A program made the position numbers and the translations under genes. DNA of 64,000 nucleotides from Streptomyces sp. NBC_00390 (lineage in GTDB: Bacteria; Actinomycetota; Actinomycetes; Streptomycetales; Streptomycetaceae): assembly GCF_036057275.1 (NCBI RefSeq), contig NZ_CP107945.1, forward strand, positions 6,944,001 to 7,008,000, read 5' to 3'. This document shows positions 49,422 to 60,806 of this stretch, piece after piece. The number at the start of each line of letters is the position of its first letter. The stretch's first letter is position 1. Below the pieces are notes generated by a model that was not told where the DNA came from, did not search any database, and worked only from the letters and a program-made list of their open reading frames with translations.

Positions 49422-50528
49422 ATGTCAGAGGTGTATGGCGTCCGCCGTAGCCGGCTGCGTGACCGGTGCGCCGCGACCGGTAGTGCCGCGGCCCTCGTCT
49501 CCCGGCCCGCCAACGTCCGCTACCTCGCGGGCGCTGCCCCGCCCGGTGCCGTGCTGCTGCTCGGGCCAGACGAGGACATGCTCCTGTGTCCCCGCACGCC
49601 CAGCGGCGACCCAGCCGACGGGCGACCCGACGAGGAGGTGCGGCTGACCGCCCTGCCCACCTCGGCCAGTGACGCGGCGGTCGCCGCCGCCGAGATGGCA
49701 CGTGGCACCGGGGTGGAGTCGCTGGCCGTCGAGGAGCACCATCTGACCGTCGCCCGGCATCGCGCGCTGCGCTCCGTGGCGCCGCGGCTGCGTCTCGACG
49801 ACCTCGCGCTCGCGGTCGAACAGCAGCGGATCGTCAAGGACGAGGACGAGATCGCCTGCCTGCGCATCGCCGCGGAGATCACCGACCAGGCCCTCGGCGA
49901 GCTGCTCGAATCCATCCTCGTCGGCCGTACCGAGCGGCATCTCGCGCTCGAGCTCGAACGGCGGCTCGTCGACCACGGCGCGGACGGGCCCGCCTTCGCG
50001 ACCTCCGTGGCCACGGGGCCGAACGCCGGGCGGGCGGGGCACCGTCCCACCGACAGAAGGGTCGAGGAGGGTGACTTCCTCTCCGTCTGTCTCGGCGCCA
50101 ACTACCGCGGCTACCGCTGCGAGATCGGCCGTACCTTCGTGATCGGCACGACGCCGGCGGACTGGCAGATCGAGCTGTACGAGCTCGTCTTCGCCGCTCA
50201 GCGGGCCGGCCGCGAGGCTCTGGTGCCCGGCGCGGCATACCGCGATGTGGACCGCGCCGCCCGCCAGATCCTCGACGGGGCCGGCCACGGCGGGGCCCTC
50301 GCGGCCCGCACGGGGCACGGCGTCGGGCTCGAAATCGACGAGGACCCGCAGCTGGCCCCTGCGGCCATGGGTAAACTGGACACTTGTGTGCCGGTCACCG
50401 TCGAACCGGGGGTTCACCTCCCTGGCCGGGGCGGCGTCCGGATCGATGACACGCTCGTCGTGCGCCAGGAGGCGGACGGCGGACCCGAGCTACTCACCAT
50501 CACGACCAAGGAGCTGCTCGCGCTGTAG
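49422..50528 (+). CDS. M24 (pita-bread) peptidase homologue with altered metal site
   Basis: The 368-residue protein has the aminopeptidase P layout: an N-terminal creatinase-like domain (ALVSRPANVRYLAG) and a C-terminal pita-bread domain with VATGPNAGRAGHRPTDRRVE, ARTGHGVGLEIDEDP and VTVEPGVHLPGRGGVRIDD. Of the five usual metal ligands D-D-H-E-E it has C223, E234, H299, E328 and D342, so the first two Asp are replaced and the last Glu is Asp. It may be inactive or use a different metal. It lies 58 bp before efp, a linkage common in bacteria with active Xaa-Pro peptidases. Confidence 0.88.
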   Translation: MSEVYGVRRSRLRDRCAATGSAAALVSRPANVRYLAGAAPPGAVLLLGPDEDMLLCPRTPSGDPADGRPDEEVRLTALPTSASDAAVAAAEMARGTGVESLAVEEHHLTVARHRALRSVAPRLRLDDLALAVEQQRIVKDEDEIACLRIAAEITDQALGELLESILVGRTERHLALELERRLVDHGADGPAFATSVATGPNAGRAGHRPTDRRVEEGDFLSVCLGANYRGYRCEIGRTFVIGTTPADWQIELYELVFAAQRAGREALVPGAAYRDVDRAARQILDGAGHGGALAARTGHGVGLEIDEDPQLAPAAMGKLDTCVPVTVEPGVHLPGRGGVRIDDTLVVRQEADGGPELLTITTKELLAL

Positions 50529-50586
50529 CGCGCCACAGGCAGCCACTGGGTCGTCCACCAGCGTCAGTCCAGGAGATTCCGCAACC

Positions 50587-51153
50587 GTGGCTTCCACGAA
50601 CGACCTCAAGAACGGCATGGTGCTCAAGCTCGACAACGACCAGCTGTGGTCCGTCGTCGAGTTCCAGCACGTCAAGCCCGGCAAGGGCCCGGCCTTCGTG
50701 CGCACCAAGCTCAAGAACGTGCTCTCCGGCAAGATCGTCGACAAGACGTTCAACGCCGGTGTGAAGGTCGAGACGGCCACCGTCGACCGCCGCGACATGC
50801 AGTTCTCGTACATGGACGGCGAATACTTCGTCTTCATGGACATGCAGACCTACGACCAGCTGCATGTCTCGCGCGCCTCCGTCGGTGACGCCGCCAACTT
50901 CCTGATCGAGGGCTTCACCGCCACCGTCGCCACGCACGAGGGCGAGGTGCTCTACGTCGAGCTCCCGGCCGCCGTCGAGCTGGTCATCCAGGAGACCGAG
51001 CCGGGTGTCCAGGGCGACCGTTCCACCGGTGGCACCAAGCCGGCCACGCTGGAGACCGGTCACCAGATCCAGGTCCCGCTCTTCATCACCACCGGCGAGA
51101 AGATCAAGGTCGACACCCGCACGAGCGACTACCTCGGCCGGGTGAACAGCTAA
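50587..51153 (+). CDS. efp: Elongation factor P
   Basis: The 188-residue protein rescues ribosomes stalled at polyproline. It has the KOW-like domain I with HVKPGKGPAFVRTKLKN at the loop that enters the peptidyl-transferase centre, then two OB domains ending VDTRTSDYLGRVNS. The loop lysine is flanked by KPGKG as in actinobacteria; no modifying enzymes (EpmA, DHS) are seen nearby. GTG 50587 is used. nusB follows after 2 bp. Confidence 0.97.
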   Translation: MASTNDLKNGMVLKLDNDQLWSVVEFQHVKPGKGPAFVRTKLKNVLSGKIVDKTFNAGVKVETATVDRRDMQFSYMDGEYFVFMDMQTYDQLHVSRASVGDAANFLIEGFTATVATHEGEVLYVELPAAVELVIQETEPGVQGDRSTGGTKPATLETGHQIQVPLFITTGEKIKVDTRTSDYLGRVNS

Positions 51154-51155
51154 CC

Positions 51156-51584
51156 GTGGCTGCCCGCAACAAGGCCCGTAAGCGTGCCTTCCAGATCCTC
51201 TTCGAGGCCGATCAGCGCGGGGCGTCCGTGCAGACCGTCCTCGCGGACTGGGTCAGGCACTCGCGGTCCGACGACCGGCAGCCACCGGTCGCCGAATACA
51301 CGATGGAGCTCGTCGAGGGGTACGCGCAGCACGCGGACCGCATCGACGAACTCATCAGCACCTACTCGGTCGGCTGGACGCTCGACCGGATGCCGGTCGT
51401 CGACCGGAACATCATCCGGCTCGGCGCGTTCGAGCTGGTGTGGATGGACGAGACCCCGGACGCTGTCGTGATCGACGAGGCGGTCCAGCTCGCCAAGGAG
51501 TTCTCCACCGACGAGTCTCCGTCGTTCGTGAACGGGCTGCTGGGCCGGTTCAAGGACCTCAAGCCGAGCCTGCGCCGCGACTAG
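51156..51584 (+). CDS. nusB: Transcription antitermination factor NusB
   Basis: The 142-residue all-helical protein binds boxA with S10 in rRNA antitermination. It shows ARNKARKRAFQILFEADQRG, LDRMPVVDRNIIRLGAFEL and AVQLAKEFSTDESPSFVNGLLG. GTG 51156 begins 2 bp after efp, so they are co-transcribed. Confidence 0.96.
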   Translation: MAARNKARKRAFQILFEADQRGASVQTVLADWVRHSRSDDRQPPVAEYTMELVEGYAQHADRIDELISTYSVGWTLDRMPVVDRNIIRLGAFELVWMDETPDAVVIDEAVQLAKEFSTDESPSFVNGLLGRFKDLKPSLRRD

Positions 51585-51598
51585 CGGTGGCCGGTCTC

Positions 51599-51645
51599 AT
51601 CAGGCCCGGAGCGGAAGGTTGTTCGCCTTCTGCTCCGGGCCTGAT
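51599..51645 (+). terminator. Terminator after nusB
   Basis: ATCAGGCCCGGAGC pairs with GCTCCGGGCCTGAT, with a further GAAGG/CCTTC inside, giving about 20 paired positions around loop TTGTTCG. It starts 14 nt past the nusB stop. Confidence 0.9.
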
Positions 51646-51972
51646 GCATGCCAAGGGGCGCTGCGGCCGGAGCGCCCCCGGCACACCCGGGAGCGAGAGG
51701 CGAACCGTCCCAGTGTGCTCGCCTGAGCCGTGGCCAAAGCTCGGCCGCCAGAGGGCCCGGCCGAGCCGATGCCGTGATCGCTGCCGCTGCGGCGCAGCCG
51801 GACGCCGGACGGCGCCGCGACGAGGTCGCCGTGGCGCCGCGCCGGGGGAGGGGGTGCGCCTCACGACCGGGGTGGCCCGTACTCCGCGAACCTGCCCGGG
51901 AGAGCCTGCTTCCGGAGGCGCTCGGCCGTCTTTACCGCGTCCGGGGACGGTCCGCAAACGGGACAGACGTCG
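51646..51972. other. Intergenic DNA with no supported gene
   Basis: About 330 bp between the nusB and bldD terminators. Frames across it (for example 51440-52102) have no start with a ribosome site and no recognisable protein. It is GC-rich, without repeats or promoters that stand out. I see nothing functional. Confidence 0.5.
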
Positions 51973-52005
51973 GAGGGCGGACCCGGTCAGACCAGGCCCG
52001 CCCTC
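51973..52005 (-). terminator. Probable bldD terminator
   Basis: GAGGGCGG and CCGCCCTC form an 8-bp stem with a 17-nt loop, 39 bp downstream of the bldD stop. A T6 run at 52016-52021 lies on the plus-strand side, so a plus-direction function is also possible. Confidence 0.5.
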
Positions 52006-52043
52006 GGAGGTGACGTTTTTTCTGAAGCGATGGAGGCTGCTTC

Positions 52044-52544
52044 TCAGCTCTCCTCATGAGCCACGGCGCGGCGCGCGTCCGCGTCCAGCACGCCCCAGCT
52101 GATCAGCTGCTCGGTCAGGACCGAGGGCGACTGGTCGTAGATCACGGCCAGGGTGCGCAGGTCGTCCTGGCGGATCGACAGCACCTTGCCGTTGTAGTCA
52201 CCACGCTGGGACTGGATCGTGGCCGCATAGCGCTGCAGCGGGCCGGCCTTCTCCTGGGGCACGTGCGCCAGGCGCTCCAGGTCCAGGACGAGCTTCGGCG
52301 GCGGCTCGGCGGCCCCGCCCGGCGTGGTGCCGGGAAGCAGTTCCTGTACCGGGACGCCGTAGAAGTCCGCCAGCTCGGCGAGCCGCTGCACGGTCACGGC
52401 ACGGTCGCCGCGCTCGTACGACCCGACCACCACGGCCTTCCAGCGGCCCTGCGACTTCTCTTCCACACCGTGGAGGGAAAGGCCCTGCTGGGTGCGGATG
52501 GCGCGGAGCTTGGCCCCGAGCTGTTTTGCGTATTCGCTGGACAT
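52044..52544 (-). CDS. bldD: Developmental master regulator BldD (c-di-GMP effector)
   Basis: The 166-residue repressor holds Streptomyces in vegetative growth. An N-terminal XRE helix-turn-helix (AKLRAIRTQQGLSLHGVEEK; VQRLAELADFYGVPVQELLP) is followed by the C-terminal domain with the c-di-GMP signature R114-G-D116 and R125-Q-D-D128, exactly spaced. A tetramer of c-di-GMP bridges two BldD molecules to allow DNA binding. The sequence is nearly identical to that of S. coelicolor. ATG 52544 is clear. Confidence 0.98.
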   Translation of the reverse strand: MSSEYAKQLGAKLRAIRTQQGLSLHGVEEKSQGRWKAVVVGSYERGDRAVTVQRLAELADFYGVPVQELLPGTTPGGAAEPPPKLVLDLERLAHVPQEKAGPLQRYAATIQSQRGDYNGKVLSIRQDDLRTLAVIYDQSPSVLTEQLISWGVLDADARRAVAHEES

Positions 52545-52592
52545 ATAGCTCCCCGGACACTGTGTCGACGTGCGGCTCCGCCGCGCGGCTGG

Positions 52593-52605
52593 TCACTCAC
52601 TGTGA
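52593..52605 (-). promoter_or_regulatory. bldD: Probable BldD operator at its own start site
   Basis: TCACT-CAC-TGTGA is an imperfect palindrome of the AGTGA/TCACC type used by BldD. It lies at the expected transcription start of bldD, which is known to be autoregulated in S. coelicolor. Confidence 0.65.
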
Positions 52606-52634
52606 GGTTACGCAGCGTGACTTGGGTGAGTCAA
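52605..52634 (-). promoter_or_regulatory. bldD: bldD promoter
   Basis: On the minus strand TTGACT (52634-52629) and TAACCT (52610-52605) are separated by 18 nt, close to the vegetative consensus. The transcript starts near 52598, about 55 nt before the ATG. Confidence 0.75.
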
Positions 52635-52732
52635 GCCGAACGGTCCGGACCGCTTTCGGCCGGCCGGGGTACCCGGGGCGGATCAGGAGCGGGCCGCGGG
52701 CCCTGGTAACGTGGGGGCCGCAATTTCCGGCG

Positions 52733-52766
52733 TCCTTTAAGGTCCGTCCCGTGAGGCGGAGAAGGA
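52733..52766 (+). promoter_or_regulatory. pyrR: PyrR-binding RNA hairpin over the pyrR ribosome site
   Basis: The leader folds as TCCTT (52733-52737) with AAGGA (52762-52766), and inside it TCCG (52743) with CGGA (52757), closing the loop TCCCGTGAGG. This is the lower stem, internal bulge and conserved loop of the PyrR-binding element. The right arm includes part of the ribosome site AAGGAGG (52762-52768), so PyrR-UMP binding would block translation of pyrR; no terminator or antiterminator is visible. Confidence 0.85.
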
Positions 52767-52778
52767 GGTCCGTTTCAT

Positions 52779-53357
52779 ATGGACACGCACAACAGCTCCG
52801 ATGTGGCCCGCCCCGTCCTCGAGGCGCCCGACATCGCGCGGGTACTGACCCGCATCGCCCACGAGATCGTCGAACGCGCCAAGGGCGCCGACGACGTGGT
52901 GCTCCTCGGCATCCCGACCCGCGGGGTCCATCTCGCCCGCCGGCTCGCCGACAAGCTCGAATCGATCACCGGCCGCAAGACGGCGGTCGGCTCGCTCGAC
53001 ACCACGATGTACCGGGACGACCTGCGCATGCGGCCCGCCCGCGCGCTCGCCCGCACCGACATCCCCGGTGACGGCATCGACGGCCGCCTGGTCGTCCTCG
53101 TCGACGATGTTCTCTTCTCCGGCCGCACCATCCGTGCCGCCCTCGACGCGCTCGGCGACATCGGCCGCCCCCGCGCGGTGCAACTCGCCGTCCTCGTCGA
53201 CCGCGGCCATCGTGAGCTGCCCATCCGCGCCGACTACGTCGGCAAGAACCTCCCCACGTCGCTGCGGGAGACGGTCATGGTCCAGCTCGCCGAGGAGGAC
53301 GGTCGCGACACCGTGCTGCTCGGTGTGAAGGAGTCCGCCCCGGCAGGCGGGCAGTAG
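52779..53357 (+). CDS. pyrR: Pyrimidine operon attenuation protein / uracil phosphoribosyltransferase
   Basis: The 192-residue phosphoribosyltransferase-fold protein binds pyr mRNA when UMP is high. It has LLGIPTRGVHLARRLA, LDTTMYRDDL, and the PRPP motif VVLVDDVLFSGRTIRAALDA. It is first in the pyr operon, followed after 92 bp by pyrB. Confidence 0.96.
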   Translation: MDTHNSSDVARPVLEAPDIARVLTRIAHEIVERAKGADDVVLLGIPTRGVHLARRLADKLESITGRKTAVGSLDTTMYRDDLRMRPARALARTDIPGDGIDGRLVVLVDDVLFSGRTIRAALDALGDIGRPRAVQLAVLVDRGHRELPIRADYVGKNLPTSLRETVMVQLAEEDGRDTVLLGVKESAPAGGQ

Positions 53358-53449
53358 CACCCCCGTACGACCCACCCCTTGCGTACGGCGGGTCGCCCTG
53401 CGCGCCCTCATGTCGTCACAACCTCCACAGACCTGGAGATATCCCCCAG

Positions 53450-54424
53450 ATGATGCGCCACCTCATCTCGGCCGCCGACCTCACCCGCGACGAAGCCGTC
53501 CTCATCCTCGACACCGCCGAGGAGATGGCCCGGGTCGCCGACCGGCCGATCAAGAAGCTTCCGACCCTGCGCGGCCGCACCGTCGTCAACCTCTTCTTCG
53601 AGGACTCGACCCGGACCCGGATCTCCTTCGAGGCCGCCGAGAAGCGCCTGTCCGCCGATGTGATCAACTTCAGCGCCAAGGGATCCTCGGTCTCCAAGGG
53701 CGAGTCCCTCAAGGACACCGCCCAGACCCTGGAGGCGATGGGCGTCGATGCCGTCGTCATCCGCCACGGCGCCTCCGGAGCCCCCTTCCGCCTCGCCACC
53801 TCCGGCTGGATCGACGCCGCCGTCATCAACGCGGGCGACGGCACCCACCAGCACCCCACGCAGGCCCTGCTCGACGCCTTCACCATGCGCCGCCGCCTGG
53901 TCGGCAAGGACGACGGGATCGGCCGGGACCTGGCCGGCAAGCGGATCACGATCGTCGGCGACATCCTGCACAGCCGCGTCGCCCGGTCCAATGTCGACCT
54001 GCTGCACACCCTCGGCGCCGAGGTCACCCTCGTCGCCCCGCCCACGCTGGTGCCGGTCGGAGTCGAGGCCTGGCCCTGCGAGGTCTCGTACGACCTGGAC
54101 AGCACGCTGCCCAAGTCCGACGCCGTCATGATGCTGCGCGTCCAGCGCGAGCGGATGAACGCCGCCTTCTTCCCGACCGAGCGCGAGTACTCGCGCCGCT
54201 ACGGCCTGGACGGCGATCGCATGGCGCGGATGCCCGAGCACGCCATCGTGATGCACCCCGGGCCGATGGTCCGCGGCATGGAGATCACCGCCGAGGTCGC
54301 CGACTCCGGCCGGTGCACGGTCGTCGAGCAGGTCGCCAACGGCGTGTCCATCCGCATGGCCGTCCTGTACCTGCTTCTGGGCGGCAACGAGCCGGCCACC
54401 ACCACCCGTACCGAGGAGAAGTAA
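53450..54424 (+). CDS. pyrB: Aspartate carbamoyltransferase, catalytic chain
   Basis: The 324-residue enzyme forms carbamoyl aspartate. It shows FFEDSTRTRISFEAAEKRL (carbamoyl-phosphate site STRT), INAGDGTHQHPTQALLDAF and VMHPGPMVRGMEIT. No pyrI regulatory chain is present, as in other actinobacteria. ATG 53450 or 53453 could start it. Confidence 0.97.
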   Translation: MMRHLISAADLTRDEAVLILDTAEEMARVADRPIKKLPTLRGRTVVNLFFEDSTRTRISFEAAEKRLSADVINFSAKGSSVSKGESLKDTAQTLEAMGVDAVVIRHGASGAPFRLATSGWIDAAVINAGDGTHQHPTQALLDAFTMRRRLVGKDDGIGRDLAGKRITIVGDILHSRVARSNVDLLHTLGAEVTLVAPPTLVPVGVEAWPCEVSYDLDSTLPKSDAVMMLRVQRERMNAAFFPTEREYSRRYGLDGDRMARMPEHAIVMHPGPMVRGMEITAEVADSGRCTVVEQVANGVSIRMAVLYLLLGGNEPATTTRTEEK

Positions 54425-54429
54425 GAACC

Positions 54430-55716
54430 ATGAGCAAGATCCTTATCCGTGGTGCGAAGGTGCTCGGGGGCGAGGCCCAGGACGTTCTGATCGACGGCGA
54501 GACCATCGCTCAGGTCGGGACGGGCATCGAGGCCGGCGACGCGGCGGTGGTCGAGGCCGAGGGCAGGATCCTGCTGCCCGGCCTCGTCGACCTGCACACC
54601 CACCTCCGTGAGCCCGGCCGCGAGGACTCCGAGACCGTCCTCACCGGTACGCGCGCGGCCGCAAGCGGCGGCTACACGGCCGTGTTCGCCATGGCCAACA
54701 CCTTCCCGGTCGCCGACACCGCCGGCGTGGTCGAGCAGGTCTTCCGGCTCGGCAAGGAGTCCGGCTACTGCGACGTCCAGCCCATCGGGGCCGTCACCGT
54801 GGGACTCGAGGGCAAGAAGCTCGCCGAGCTCGGCGCGATGCACGACTCGGCGGCCGGTGTCACCGTCTTCTCCGACGACGGCAAGTGCGTCGACGACGCC
54901 GTGATCATGCGCCGCGCTCTGGAGTACGTGAAGGCCTTCGGCGGCGTGGTCGCGCAGCACGCGCAGGAACCCCGGCTGACCGAGGGCGCCCAGATGAACG
55001 AGGGCATCGTCTCCGCAGAGCTGGGCCTCGGCGGCTGGCCCGCCGTCGCCGAGGAGTCGGTCATCGCCCGCGACGTCCTGCTCGCCGAGCACGTCGGCTC
55101 CCGGGTGCACATCTGTCACCTGTCGACGGCCGGCTCGGTCGAGATCGTGCGCTGGGCCAAGTCCCGCGGGATCGACGTCACCGCCGAGGTCACCCCGCAC
55201 CACCTGCTGCTGACCGACGAACTGGTCCGCTCGTACAACCCCGTCTACAAGGTCAACCCGCCGCTGCGCACCGAGCGCGACGTCCTGGCGCTGCGCGAGG
55301 CACTCGCCGACGGCACGATCGACATCGTCGCCACGGACCACGCCCCGCACCCGCACGAGGACAAGGACTGCGAGTGGGCCGCGGCCGCCATGGGCATGGT
55401 CGGCCTGGAGACGGCGCTGTCCGTCGTCCAGCAGACGATGGTCGAGACCGGGCTCCTGGACTGGGCCGGCGTCGCCGACCGGATGTCGTTCAAGCCCGCG
55501 CAGATCGGACAGGCCAAGGGGCACGGCCGTCCCGTCTCGGCAGGTGAGCCCGCGAACCTCACGCTGGTCGATCCGGCATACCGTGGAGTGGTGGACCCCG
55601 CGGGCTTCGCCTCCCGCAGCCGCAACACCCCCTACGAGGGCCGCGAGCTGCCCGGGCGCGTCACCCACACCTTCCTGCGGGGCCGGGCAACGGTCGTGGA
55701 CGGGAAGCTGGCGTGA
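54430..55716 (+). CDS. pyrC: Dihydroorotase
   Basis: The 428-residue class I amidohydrolase closes the pyrimidine ring. It has DLHTHLREPGREDSET with two metal His, HICHLSTAGSVEIVRWAKS and VATDHAPHPHEDKDCEWAAA. ATG 54430 lies 5 bp after the pyrB stop. The stop overlaps the next gene by GTGA. Confidence 0.96.
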   Translation: MSKILIRGAKVLGGEAQDVLIDGETIAQVGTGIEAGDAAVVEAEGRILLPGLVDLHTHLREPGREDSETVLTGTRAAASGGYTAVFAMANTFPVADTAGVVEQVFRLGKESGYCDVQPIGAVTVGLEGKKLAELGAMHDSAAGVTVFSDDGKCVDDAVIMRRALEYVKAFGGVVAQHAQEPRLTEGAQMNEGIVSAELGLGGWPAVAEESVIARDVLLAEHVGSRVHICHLSTAGSVEIVRWAKSRGIDVTAEVTPHHLLLTDELVRSYNPVYKVNPPLRTERDVLALREALADGTIDIVATDHAPHPHEDKDCEWAAAAMGMVGLETALSVVQQTMVETGLLDWAGVADRMSFKPAQIGQAKGHGRPVSAGEPANLTLVDPAYRGVVDPAGFASRSRNTPYEGRELPGRVTHTFLRGRATVVDGKLA

Positions 55717-56315
55717 CACCTGCACTGATCAATCTGGCCGCCGAGCAGAAGTCGGCGGAGGTGACCGACTGGGCCGCCCGCCTCTCCTGGGTCGCCGGGC
55801 TCCTGCTCTTCATCGCCTTCGTCTACTGGCTGATGCGCCAGGGCTGGAAGTGGCGCGGCAGCCTCCAGTCGGACCTGCCCGAGCTGCCCGGCGCGCCGGA
55901 AGAGCCGGGCGAGGCGAAGCTGACGATGAGCGGCCGCTACCACGGCTCGACGACCGCGGGGCAGTGGCTCGACCGGATCGTCGCCCACGGCCTGGGCGTC
56001 CGCAGCCGCGTCGAGCTCCGGCTCACCGACGCAGGCCTGGATGTCGTACGGCCCGGCGCACAGGACTTCTTCGTACCGAGTCACGCGCTGCGCGAGGCCC
56101 GCCTCGACAAGGGCATCGCGGGCAAGGTCCTCGCCGAGGGCGGACTGCTCGTCATCACCTGGGCGCACGGCGACAAACTGATCGACTCAGGGTTCCGCTC
56201 CGACCACGCGGCGGAACACGTCGCCTGGGTCGAGGCCCTGGCCGCCCTCATTCCGGGGACGACCCCCGGCACCCCCGAAGCCATGACCCACACGACGGAA
56301 GGCACCGCACGATGA
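55713..56315 (+). CDS. Membrane protein of the pyr operon (PH-like domain)
   Basis: The 200-residue product has one N-terminal helix (LSWVAGLLLFIAFVYWLM, ~24-41), a linker, and a beta-rich domain with RYHGSTTAGQWLDRIVAHGL, SRVELRLTDAGLDVVRPG and GGLLVITWAHGDKLIDSGF. It resembles the pleckstrin-like exported/membrane protein found at the same place (between pyrC and carA) in mycobacteria. It overlaps both neighbours by 4 bp. A link between pyrimidine synthesis and the membrane is inferred from position only. Confidence 0.85.
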   Translation: MTPALINLAAEQKSAEVTDWAARLSWVAGLLLFIAFVYWLMRQGWKWRGSLQSDLPELPGAPEEPGEAKLTMSGRYHGSTTAGQWLDRIVAHGLGVRSRVELRLTDAGLDVVRPGAQDFFVPSHALREARLDKGIAGKVLAEGGLLVITWAHGDKLIDSGFRSDHAAEHVAWVEALAALIPGTTPGTPEAMTHTTEGTAR

Positions 56316-57440
56316 CGATCTCCACCCGGGGAGCCGGCAAAGCTCCCGCCGTACTCGTCCTGGAGGACGGCCGCACCTTCCGCGGCCGTGCCTACGGGGC
56401 CGTGGGGGAGACCTTCGGCGAGGCGGTGTTCAACACCGGTATGACCGGCTACCAGGAAACGCTCACCGACCCCTCATACCACCGCCAGGTGGTCGTGATG
56501 ACCGCGCCGCACATCGGCAACACCGGCGTCAACGACGAGGACGACGAGTCGAAGAAGATCTGGGTCGCCGGATATGTCGTCCGCGACCCCGCGCGGGTCC
56601 GCTCCAACTGGCGCTCCCGGCGCACCCTCGACGACGAACTCGTCGCCCAGTCCATCGTCGGCATCAGCGGCATCGACACCCGGGCGCTCACCCGCCATCT
56701 GCGTGAGCGCGGCGCGATGCGCGTCGGCATCTTCTCCGGCGAGGCGCTGGCCGACGACGCGACCCTGCTCGCGAGGGTGCTCGAAGCCCCCGAGATGAAG
56801 GGCGCCGACCTCTCCGCCGAGGTCGCTACCACCGAGCCGTACGTCGTCCCCGCGATCGGTGAGAAGAAGTTCACCGTCGCCGCCATCGACCTCGGCATCA
56901 AGGGCATGACGCCGCACCGCATGGCCGAGCGCGGCATCGAGGTGCATGTCCTGCCCGCCACCGCCACCGCCGACGACGTGTACGCGGTGGGCCCGGACGG
57001 CGTCTTCCTCTCCAACGGTCCCGGCGACCCGGCCACCGCGGATGTGAGCGTCGTCCAGGCGGTCCTGGAGCGCAGGACCCCGCTGTTCGGCATCTGCTTC
57101 GGCAACCAGCTGCTCGGCCGCGCGCTGGGCTTCGGCACGTACAAGCTCAAGTACGGCCACCGGGGCATCAACCAGCCCGTGCAGGACCGCACGACCGGCA
57201 AGGTCGAGGTCACCGCGCACAACCACGGATTCGCCGTCGAGGCCCCGCTCGACAAGGTCTCCGACACCCCCTACGGCCGCGCCGAGGTCTCCCACGTCTG
57301 CCTGAACGACAACGTGGTGGAGGGCCTCCGGCTCCTCGACCAGCCGGCCTTCAGCGTCCAGTACCACCCCGAGGCGGCCGCTGGCCCGCACGACGCCGCG
57401 TACCTCTTCGACCGCTTCGTATCCCTGATGGAGGCCGAGC

Positions 57441-57448
<8 letters not shown>
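56312..57448 (+). CDS. carA: Carbamoyl-phosphate synthase small (glutaminase) subunit
   Basis: The 378-residue subunit releases ammonia from glutamine. It shows FNTGMTGYQETLTDPSYHRQ, FLSNGPGDPAT, the nucleophile in FGICFGNQLLGRALG, and the His-Glu pair in VQYHPEAAAGPHD. It is coupled to the membrane-protein gene and overlaps carB by 8 bp. Confidence 0.97.
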
Positions 57449-60749
<3,301 letters not shown>

Positions 60750-60756
60750 CAACCGA

Positions 60757-60786
60757 GAGGGGGACACCGGAAACGGTGTCCCCCTC
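60757..60786 (+). terminator. Hairpin between carB and pyrD
   Basis: GAGGGGGACACCG and CGGTGTCCCCCTC form a perfect 13-bp stem closed by a GAAA tetraloop, 7 nt after carB and 20 nt before the pyrD ATG. It may reduce transcription into pyrDF or protect mRNA ends. Confidence 0.75.
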
Positions 60787-60806
60787 CTCATGAGGACACC
60801 GCTGAG

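Noticed and set aside
51440..52102. Open frame across the nusB-bldD gap
   Set aside because: It starts inside nusB in another frame, crosses two hairpins and has no family similarity or ribosome site.
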